A stretch of 20,727 nt of DNA from DASXRC01 sp036506495 (GTDB lineage: Bacteria > Actinomycetota > Actinomycetes > Mycobacteriales > Micromonosporaceae). Each line of letters opens with the position of its first letter. Position 1 is the first letter of the stretch. The notes under the pieces were generated by a model. That model saw only the letters and a program-made list of their open reading frames with translations, was not told the origin of the DNA and ran no database searches. Below, piece by piece: positions 15,234 through 20,727 of this stretch. Made by a program: the position numbers and the translations under genes. The DNA is taken from NCBI GenBank assembly GCA_036506495.1, contig DASXRQ010000169.1, positions 1 through 20,727 on the forward strand. Reading direction: 5' to 3'.

Positions 15234-15386
15234 ATCGCTCGGGCAAATCTTCTATTTGGGACATTGTCATATTGATGGCAAATGCCTGACGTTCAATGGG
15301 CCTTCCGTGGGCGGGCCGCTACCCATAGCCTTCCATTCAGCATTCGCGACGATGCGGACTGCTTGGCAGGCACGGAGGTACCGACA
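15234..15386. promoter_or_regulatory. AT-rich promoter region of the subtilase gene
   Basis: Bases 15240-15300 are much richer in A+T than their surroundings. CAAAT (15244-15248) and ATTTG (15254-15258) form a small inverted repeat, with a further CAAAT at 15279-15283. TTGTCATATTG (about 15264) could contain promoter elements, but no spacing is conclusive. CGGAGGT at 15374-15380 is the ribosome site of the downstream gene. Confidence 0.4.
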
Positions 15387-18300
15387 ATGGCGTCAGCTCG
15401 GTTGGCAGGACATAGACGGCCAGCCCTCATCTGTGCGGCGATGGCGGCAGTGGTGGCCATCGCTGTGTCCTACGAGGGGCGGGCACAGGCCGGAGAGCCC
15501 GCAACAAGCAGCACGGACGTGTACATCGTGCAGTTGGCGGGCGCCCCGATCGCCTCCTACACGGGTGATATTCCAGGTCTCGCGGCGACCAGGCCGGCAA
15601 AGGGCAAGAAGGTCAACACACGGTCTCCCGCTGCAACGGCCTACCGGGCGCACCTTCGGGCCGAGCGGAGCGACGTGCTCCGCAGGGCGAGCCTCGGTTC
15701 GCGCGCCACGGTGTACAACTACGACGTCGTGCTCAACGGCTTCGCCATGAGACTGACGGCATCCGAGGCCACTCGCCTGAAGCACACGAGCGGCGTCGTG
15801 CACGTCTGGCAGAGCGAGATATTCAAGACCGACACCATCTCGACGCCGTCGTTCCTCGGTCTCGAGGGCACCGGTGGCGTATGGAACCAGCAGTTCGGCG
15901 ACCCCGCGCACGCCGGTGAAGGCGTCATTGTCGGTGTGCTGGACACCGGGTTCTGGCCGGAGAGCCCCAGCTTCGCTCCGCTTCCAGAGCCGCGGCCCGA
16001 CGCCGCGGCCATCGCGGCGAAGTGGCACGGCACGTGCGACGCTGGTTCGGACCCGAACGTGGCGAACCGGGTCACCTGCAACAACAAGGTGATCGGCGCG
16101 CGCTGGTACGACGCCGGAGGGCTGAGTTCTTCGGTCCCGGACGAGTTCCTGTCGCCCCGAGACCGCAACAGCCACGGCTCGCACACCGCAAGCACCGCGG
16201 CCGGTGATCACGGCGCGGACGCGGTCATCAACGGTGTCAGCGTCGGTTCGGCTTCCGGCATGGCGCCGGCGGCCCGCCTCGCGATCTACAAGATCGGCTG
16301 GCAGCAGCCGGATGGCACCGCCAGCGGCTCCACTCAGGACATCGCCGCCGCCATCAACGACGCCGCGTCGGACGGCGTTGACGTGATCAACCTGTCGTTC
16401 TCCGGTTCACGGTCATTCATCGTCGACCCGGTCGAGCTTTCCTTCATGTTCGCCGCTGACGCCGGGGTCTTCGCGGCGACATCGGCCGGCAACAACGGAC
16501 CGGCCGCAAGCACCGTCGCGCACAACTCGCCGTGGCTCACCACGGTCGCCGCGAGCACGCACGACCGGTCCTTCACCCGTACGGCGACGCTCGGCAACGG
16601 CGTGACATACAGCGGTCCGGGTGTCGGCCCGGCCGTGCCATCGTCGCCGCTCGTCTACTCCGCCAACGTCGGACTTCCCGGCGTCAGCGCGACCGCGGCG
16701 ACGTTGTGCTTCAGCGACGCCGACGCGACGACGCCCGGCGTCCAGCCGGCGCTCGACCCGGCCAAGGTGGCCGGCAAGATCGTTGCCTGCGACCGGGGTA
16801 GTAACGCCCGCGTGGACAAGAGCCTCGCGGTCCGCAACGCCGGCGGCGTCGGCATGATCCTCATGAACCCATCGCCAAACTCACTCAACGCCGACTTCCA
16901 CTTCGTGCCGACCATCCACGTCGACGAGGTCACGAGGGCTGCAATCCTCGCGTACATCTCGTCGGCTGGTGCCGGTGCGACGGCGAGCCTGTCGGCGGCC
17001 ACGCGGATAACGGTCGAGGCACCGGCAATGGCGGCGTTCTCGTCCAACGGGCCCGCGCTCGCCGGTGGCGGAGACCTGCTCAAGCCGGACATCACGGCGC
17101 CCGGCGTCGACGTCATCGCCGCGGTCTCGCCCCCGGGCGACAACGGCAACGGCTACGACGCCTTCTCCGGTACGTCGATGTCGAGCCCACACATCGCGGG
17201 CATCGCCGCCCTGCTCATCGGCAAGAACCCCGGCTGGACGCCGATGTCGGTGAAGTCGGCAATGATGACGACCGCCAGCCAGACGGACAACGCCGGCAAG
17301 CCGATCCTCGGCCCGAGTGGCTCCTCCAACGCCACGCCGCTGAACTTCGGGTCCGGCCATGTCACGCCCGCGCCGGCGTTCGATCCGGGTCTCGTCTATG
17401 ACTCGGGCCTGGCCGACTGGGTGCGGTACGGATGCGGCATCGGCCAGATGCAGCTGGTGTTCGCGCCGTCCGTGTGCAACTCGTTCGGGTCGATCGACGC
17501 GAGCAACCTGAACTACCCGACGCTCGCGGTCGGCGACCTCGCGGGCAGCCAGACGCTGACCCGCACGGTCACCAACGTGACCGACGACGGCGGGATCTAC
17601 GACGTGCGAGTGTCGGCGCCGGCCGGGACCAGCGTCACGGTCAGCCCGACCCGTCTCATGATCGGGGCGGGCAAGTCGAAGTCGTACACGGTGAAGATCA
17701 GCCGGACCACCGCCGCCCTCGGCGCGTGGACGTTCGGGTCGCTCACGTGGGTGGAGAAGAAGGGCAACACCAGCCCGCACAGCCACGCCGTACGCAGCAA
17801 CATCGCCGTTCGCCCGGTGGCCATCGCGGCCCCGTCGGAGATCTCCGGATCGGGTACGAGCGGCTCGGCAGCGGTGTCGGTCATGCCGGGTTACACGGGC
17901 ACCCTCACCGCCACGCCGCACGGCCTGGCGGCCGACGGTGGGACGGTGTTCAACCTGACGGGTACGAACACCAACTTCAACCCGGCCGCTCCGGCGGCTG
18001 GTCCCGCGGTCGGAATGGCGACGGTCAACGTACCCGCAGGCAGCCGGCTGGCCAGGTTCGCGACCTCTGACGCTGACTATGCGGCCGGGATGGACCTCGA
18101 CGTGTTCGTCTACACGGCCGGCACCACGACCCTCGTGGGCAGCAGCGCCGGCGGCACCGCCGAGGAGTCCGTGACCCTCACGGCGGCGGGAAGCTACGAC
18201 ATCTATGTCGTGGTGTTCGCGCAGCCGGGCGGTGCGACCGGACCGGTGAACGTGCAGTTCCACTCGTTCGTTGTCCCGGCCGCGGCCAGTAGCCTGACCG

Positions 18301-18455
18301 CGACACCAGCCAGCCAGTCCGTCACGACCGGGGTCCCGGCGACGGTGACGGTCGGCTGGAGTGGCCTCACCGCGGGTACGCGCTACCTCGGCGTGGTCGA
18401 TTACACCGACGGGTCGGCCCCGATCGGATCAACGATCGTGGCGGTGACCGGATAG
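15387..18455 (+). CDS. Secreted subtilisin-like serine protease (S8, cucumisin/PA-domain type)
   Basis: The protein is 1022 residues. It has a signal peptide (about 1-33, basic AGHRRP then a hydrophobic core) and an I9 inhibitor-type propeptide (DVYIVQLAGAP to about 140, with GFAMRLTASEATRL). The S8 catalytic domain has D186 (VLDTGFWPES), H263 (HGSHTAS), oxyanion N369 (SAGNNGP) and S597 (GTSMSSPHIAG). A PA domain is inserted between N and S (about 430-530, AGKIVACDRGSNARVDKSLAVRNAGGVGMI). After the protease come a fibronectin-III-like domain (LNYPTLAVGDLAGSQTLTRTVTNV) and a C-terminal pre-peptidase-like segment with a beta-rich end. The layout matches plant cucumisin-like proteases, which actinomycetes also make for extracellular protein degradation. 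ATG 15387 was chosen for GGAGGT upstream and the signal peptide. It is monocistronic, closed by a strong hairpin. Confidence 0.95.
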   Translation: MASARLAGHRRPALICAAMAAVVAIAVSYEGRAQAGEPATSSTDVYIVQLAGAPIASYTGDIPGLAATRPAKGKKVNTRSPAATAYRAHLRAERSDVLRRASLGSRATVYNYDVVLNGFAMRLTASEATRLKHTSGVVHVWQSEIFKTDTISTPSFLGLEGTGGVWNQQFGDPAHAGEGVIVGVLDTGFWPESPSFAPLPEPRPDAAAIAAKWHGTCDAGSDPNVANRVTCNNKVIGARWYDAGGLSSSVPDEFLSPRDRNSHGSHTASTAAGDHGADAVINGVSVGSASGMAPAARLAIYKIGWQQPDGTASGSTQDIAAAINDAASDGVDVINLSFSGSRSFIVDPVELSFMFAADAGVFAATSAGNNGPAASTVAHNSPWLTTVAASTHDRSFTRTATLGNGVTYSGPGVGPAVPSSPLVYSANVGLPGVSATAATLCFSDADATTPGVQPALDPAKVAGKIVACDRGSNARVDKSLAVRNAGGVGMILMNPSPNSLNADFHFVPTIHVDEVTRAAILAYISSAGAGATASLSAATRITVEAPAMAAFSSNGPALAGGGDLLKPDITAPGVDVIAAVSPPGDNGNGYDAFSGTSMSSPHIAGIAALLIGKNPGWTPMSVKSAMMTTASQTDNAGKPILGPSGSSNATPLNFGSGHVTPAPAFDPGLVYDSGLADWVRYGCGIGQMQLVFAPSVCNSFGSIDASNLNYPTLAVGDLAGSQTLTRTVTNVTDDGGIYDVRVSAPAGTSVTVSPTRLMIGAGKSKSYTVKISRTTAALGAWTFGSLTWVEKKGNTSPHSHAVRSNIAVRPVAIAAPSEISGSGTSGSAAVSVMPGYTGTLTATPHGLAADGGTVFNLTGTNTNFNPAAPAAGPAVGMATVNVPAGSRLARFATSDADYAAGMDLDVFVYTAGTTTLVGSSAGGTAEESVTLTAAGSYDIYVVVFAQPGGATGPVNVQFHSFVVPAAASSLTATPASQSVTTGVPATVTVGWSGLTAGTRYLGVVDYTDGSAPIGSTIVAVTG

Positions 18456-18494
18456 CGCGGGGCGACGGCGGCTGAGCGCCGTCACAGGTGGACA

Positions 18495-18530
18495 CGGCCG
18501 GCGGGTCCTGCTCTCGGGACCCGCCGGCCG
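18495..18530 (+). terminator. Strong terminator hairpin after the subtilase gene
   Basis: A perfect 14-bp stem, CGGCCGGCGGGTCC with GGACCCGCCGGCCG, closes on an 8-base loop (18509-18516), 39 bp past the subtilase stop. There is no U-tract, as usual in high-GC actinobacteria. Confidence 0.8.
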
Positions 18531-18580
18531 CGCCGTGTACGATCGCGGAACCAAACCAATGAGGACCAAGTCGTACGCCT

Positions 18581-18991
18581 ATGAAACGGTGCGTTCTCGT
18601 CCTTTCCGCGGTGCTCCTCGCGGGGTGCGCAACAGGAACCACTCCCACCTCGCCGCGTGAGCCTTCGACGGCATCGGAGTCGCCCATGCCGAGCACCCCG
18701 TCGTCCTCGAACCGGGAGCCCTCCCCGAGGCCGCAGCCCTCGCGTAAGCCGCCAGTGTCACCGAAACCGCAGACCGAAATCACGGTCGTTGGGGTCGTGG
18801 AGGCGGGCGTCGAACACGGATGCACCATGCTCCGGACGGCTGGCCCGTTGTACCAGCTGGTTGGCAGCGCCGACGCGAGGATTAGGCCCGGCGCGCGGCT
18901 GGCGGTGCGCGGCCGGCCCAACCCGAACCTGATCACCACCTGCCAGCAGGGCATTCCGTTCCAGGTCGTCGAGGTGCACGCCGCGGATTGA
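18581..18991 (+). CDS. Small secreted lipoprotein with proline/serine-rich linker
   Basis: The protein is 136 residues. MKRCVLVLSAVLLAGC is a lipoprotein signal with lipobox LAGC, so the mature protein starts at C16 and is anchored to the outer face of the membrane. Residues 17-65 are a proline/serine/threonine-rich flexible stalk. The C-terminal domain of about 70 residues (TEITVVGVVEAGVEHGCTML, continuing to RPGARLAVRGRPNPNLITTCQQGIPFQV) resembles a small beta-barrel domain found in other actinobacterial lipoproteins (possibly DUF5818), with two conserved-looking cysteines. Function is unknown. The nearest ribosome-like site, GAGGA, is 15 bases ahead of the ATG, rather far. Confidence 0.82.
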   Translation: MKRCVLVLSAVLLAGCATGTTPTSPREPSTASESPMPSTPSSSNREPSPRPQPSRKPPVSPKPQTEITVVGVVEAGVEHGCTMLRTAGPLYQLVGSADARIRPGARLAVRGRPNPNLITTCQQGIPFQVVEVHAAD

Positions 18992-19023
18992 ACCGCGGCG
19001 TTCGGGCCTGCGTGCCCCTTGAG

Positions 19024-19043
19024 GGACCTTTTCGAAGGGGTCC
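19024..19043 (+). promoter_or_regulatory. Hairpin in the leader of the TIGR03118-type gene
   Basis: GGACC at 19024-19028 pairs with GGTCC at 19039-19043, extended inward by wobble and A-T pairs (CTTTTCGAAGG). It sits in the 71-bp gap after the lipoprotein gene, just before the AAGGGG ribosome site (19051-19056). It could attenuate read-through from the lipoprotein gene or be an operator. Confidence 0.35.
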
Positions 19044-19062
19044 AATCAGAAAGGGGATCAAC

Positions 19063-20142
19063 GTGACGAGACGTCCCATTCTGCGTCCCGCGCTGGTCGC
19101 GGCTGCGGCGCTCGCGCTCCTGGCCGGCGCCGCCACGGCCTACGCCGACGTACCACCTCCCCACTTCATGCAGGTCAATCAGGTGTCCGACACCGGCGGC
19201 CCGGCGGCCGCGCTGACGGACGACAACGCGGTGAACTCCTGGGGTCTGGCGTTCTCTCCCAGCAGCCCGCTGTGGGTGGCGAACAACGGCACCAACACGG
19301 CGACCCTGTATGCCGGCGGTCTTAACGGGGCGCCGGTGACCAAGGTCGGCCTGACCGTCACGATTCCCGGCGGCGCGCCGACCGGTCAGGTCTTCAACGG
19401 CGACTCGAACTCGTTCATCGTGACCGGCCCTAACGGGTCGGGCCCGGCCCGCTTCATCTTCGACAGCGAAGAGGGCGAGATCACCGGCTGGAACCCGACC
19501 GCGGCGCCCACCACCGCGATCGTGGCGGCGAAGGTGGACGGGGCCATCTACAAGGGCCTGGCGCTGCTGGTCACGAATGCGGGTCCCATGCTGCTCGCGG
19601 CGGACTTCCACAACGCGCGCATCGACGTGTTCGACGCCTCATTCCAGCAGGTGGTCCTGCCGGCGTCCGCGTTCCATGACCCCGACCTGCCGACGGGGTA
19701 CGCTCCGTTCAACGTCGCAGTGTTGGCCGGGTCCGTCTACGTCGCGTACGCCAAGCAGGACGTGGACGCCGAGGACGAGGCGGCCGGGCCGGCTCGCGGC
19801 TTCGTCGACCGTTACGCCACCGACGGCCAGTTCATCGAGCGGGTCGCGAGCCACGGCACGCTCAACGCGCCCTGGGGGCTGGCCATCGCGCCGGCCAGCT
19901 TCGGTTCCTTCGCCGGCGACCTGCTGGTGGGGAACTTCGGAGACGGGCGCATCAACGTCTTCCACGGCACGGAGTTCCTCGGCCAGCTGCGCGACCAGAA
20001 CAACCACAAGATCACGATCGATGGCCTGTGGGCACTGCTGCCCGGCACCGCGAGCACCGGCGGGACCGGGACGGTCTGGTTCAGCGCCGGTCCGGACGAG
20101 GAGTCGCACGGGTTGGTCGGTCAATTGATCCCGACGAGCTGA
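19063..20142 (+). CDS. Secreted TIGR03118-family beta-propeller protein
   Basis: The protein is 359 residues. A Sec signal peptide (about 1-28, RRPILRPALVAAAALALLAGAATAYA) precedes a beta-propeller-like domain. Family marks are QVSDTGGPAAALTDDNAVNSWGLAFSPSSPLWVANNGTNTATLY, GQVFNGDS, RFIFDSEEGEITGWN, AIYKGLAL and ADFHNARIDVFD, then PFNVAV, APWGLAIAP and LLVGNFGDGRINVF; these match the TIGR03118 family, described mainly from proteobacteria and other environmental bacteria. No biochemical function is established. There is no cell-wall anchor or PEP-CTERM tail, so it is predicted to be released. The GTG at 19063 has AAGGGG 6 bases upstream. An ABM-domain gene follows after 15 bp, so the two likely form an operon. 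Confidence 0.9.
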   Translation: MTRRPILRPALVAAAALALLAGAATAYADVPPPHFMQVNQVSDTGGPAAALTDDNAVNSWGLAFSPSSPLWVANNGTNTATLYAGGLNGAPVTKVGLTVTIPGGAPTGQVFNGDSNSFIVTGPNGSGPARFIFDSEEGEITGWNPTAAPTTAIVAAKVDGAIYKGLALLVTNAGPMLLAADFHNARIDVFDASFQQVVLPASAFHDPDLPTGYAPFNVAVLAGSVYVAYAKQDVDAEDEAAGPARGFVDRYATDGQFIERVASHGTLNAPWGLAIAPASFGSFAGDLLVGNFGDGRINVFHGTEFLGQLRDQNNHKITIDGLWALLPGTASTGGTGTVWFSAGPDEESHGLVGQLIPTS

Positions 20143-20157
20143 GAGAGGGGGGGCGGA

Positions 20158-20454
20158 ATGGCCATCACCCGTGGGTTGCTCGCAGTCCTTGAGGCAAAGC
20201 CCGGCAAGGGCGACGACCTCGCGGCGTTCCTCCAGCAGGGCCGCGCGCTGGCGGCCGCCGAGTCCGGGACCGTGACGTGGTACGCGTTCCGACTGAGCGA
20301 CACCAGCTACGGCATCTTCGACACGTTCGAGGACGAGGAGGGGCGACAGGCACACCTCAACGGCGAGATCCCCGCGGCCCTGGCGAAGGTCGGTCCCGAC
20401 CTGCTCGCCGCGGACCCCGACATCCGACAGATCGACGTCATAGCGGTCAAGTAG
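20158..20454 (+). CDS. ABM-domain protein (antibiotic biosynthesis monooxygenase-like)
   Basis: The protein is 98 residues, the normal size for a single dimeric alpha+beta ABM barrel. It begins RGLLAVLEAKPGKGDDLAAFLQQGRALAAAESGTVTWYAFRL and continues with SYGIFDTFEDEEGRQAHLNGEIPAAL, the usual motif order. ABM proteins include cofactor-free monooxygenases of quinones and polyketides, haem-degrading enzymes and many small proteins of unknown role. A very strong purine-rich ribosome site (GAGAGAGGGGGGG) precedes the ATG. It lies 15 bp after the TIGR03118-type gene and before a strong terminator, so it is the last gene of that operon. Confidence 0.92.
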   Translation: MAITRGLLAVLEAKPGKGDDLAAFLQQGRALAAAESGTVTWYAFRLSDTSYGIFDTFEDEEGRQAHLNGEIPAALAKVGPDLLAADPDIRQIDVIAVK

Positions 20455-20464
20455 TCGGGTCCCT

Positions 20465-20497
20465 GCCGGCGGGCGCGGCCGAGCCGCGCCCGCCGGC
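20465..20497. terminator. Strong bidirectional terminator hairpin
   Basis: A perfect 15-bp stem, GCCGGCGGGCGCGGC with GCCGCGCCCGCCGGC, closes on a 3-base loop (CGA) in the 46-bp gap between two convergent genes. It probably ends transcription from both sides. Confidence 0.82.
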
Positions 20498-20500
20498 GCA

Positions 20501-20727
20501 TCAGGACCAGTGGCCGAGCCACGACCAGTGACTCGCCAGCCACCGGTGCAGACCGGCCACGTGGTCGGTCCCGGCGTCGATCCATGAGTAGCGCCCGCTC
20601 ATGGCCATCAAGGCGAGCGTGGCCGCCGCGAGCCCCAGCAGCGCACCGAGCGCCGCGGTGCCCCGCCCGGTGCCGCCGGGCCGACCGGCGTGCGCCAGGC
20701 CCACGGCCGAGAGCAGCGTGCCGATCA
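20501..20727 (-). CDS. C-terminal fragment of an integral membrane protein; 5' end outside window
   Basis: The minus-strand frame is open to the right edge of the window, so only the last 75 or so residues are visible. They contain a hydrophobic helix (ALGALLGLAAATLALMAMSG), the end of another at the edge (IGTLLSAVGLAHAG), and a histidine/tryptophan-rich tail (HVAGLHRWLASHWSWLGHWS). The tail could bind metal or lie at the membrane surface. I do not recognise the family. The TGA stop at 20501-20503 lies 3 bp from the terminator hairpin, which supports it as a real gene end. A GTG at 20704 could be an internal start, but there is no ribosome site evidence. Confidence 0.6.
   Translation of the reverse strand, partial: IGTLLSAVGLAHAGRPGGTGRGTAALGALLGLAAATLALMAMSGRYSWIDAGTDHVAGLHRWLASHWSWLGHWS

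Noticed and set aside
15234..15386. Possible cyclic-di-GMP or cyclic-di-AMP riboswitch before the subtilase gene
   Set aside because: GGCAAATGCC and GCCGCTACC recall fragments of such motifs, but the conserved cores and pairing order are absent.
16881..18263. 460-codon minus-strand open frame opposite the subtilase
   Set aside because: Arginine/glycine-rich shadow of the subtilase coding sequence with no recognisable motif.

Overview
The window is high-GC DNA (roughly 70% by eye). It has GTG starts, ATGA/GTGA stop-start overlaps, strong purine-rich ribosome binding sites and actinobacterial protein families: a membrane-anchored HtrA protease, a MocR/PdxR regulator, a very large LuxR/NB-ARC regulator, secreted subtilase and a lipoprotein. 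It looks like chromosome from a soil actinomycete, and the repeat style and gene set suggest Micromonosporaceae. That family placement is an inference. No rRNA, tRNA, CRISPR, transposase or phage gene is visible.

Layout. Bases 1-1879 (+) hold the C-terminal part of a Clp/Hsp100 ATPase translationally coupled to a zinc-ribbon thioredoxin, which reads as a protein-repair or stress pair. Converging on it (-) is a membrane-anchored trypsin-like HtrA protease (1907-2761). Upstream on the same strand is a complete lactate-oxidation operon, lutA-lutB-lutC (5636-2840), with ATGA overlaps at both junctions. A MocR/PdxR-type regulator (5759-7186, +) is divergent from lutA. It converges on a 14-TM DHA2-family drug exporter (8850-7243, -).

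Further along the minus strand, a 931-residue regulator with an N-terminal LuxR-type helix-turn-helix, an NB-ARC ATPase and a helical repeat region (12216-9421) is followed after 1 nt by a small secreted, membrane-anchored protein (9419-8958). Divergent from the regulator is a cysteine-dioxygenase-like cupin (12344-12913). Its 3' end overlaps the 3' end of a DoxX/DUF417-type membrane protein by 40 bp. After about 500 bp without a convincing gene come a polytopic membrane protein (13934-14719) and a VOC/glyoxalase-fold protein (14778-15233). Next is a large secreted cucumisin-like subtilase (15387-18455) closed by a strong terminator, then a lipoprotein (18581-18991), a secreted TIGR03118-type beta-propeller (19063-20142) and an ABM-domain protein (20158-20454). 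A second strong hairpin separates this from the partial membrane protein at the right edge.

The most unusual non-coding signal is a 59-bp palindromic repeat present twice. One copy (3365-3423) lies in frame inside lutC. The other (7210-7268) supplies the stop codon of the MFS exporter and fills the convergent gap with mocR. The two copies carry a paired, base-pair-preserving substitution in their 20-bp arms, as expected for a conserved hairpin element. Other candidates are an 8-bp inverted-repeat operator between the LuxR-type regulator and the cupin, a CGATATATCG palindrome upstream of the exporter, GTATGG direct repeats at the mocR start, and a Clp ATPase that seems to lack the ClpP-docking loop. 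I found no clearly novel multi-gene system. The best candidates for undescribed biology are the repeat family, the Clp-thioredoxin pair and the regulator/secreted-protein/cupin locus.
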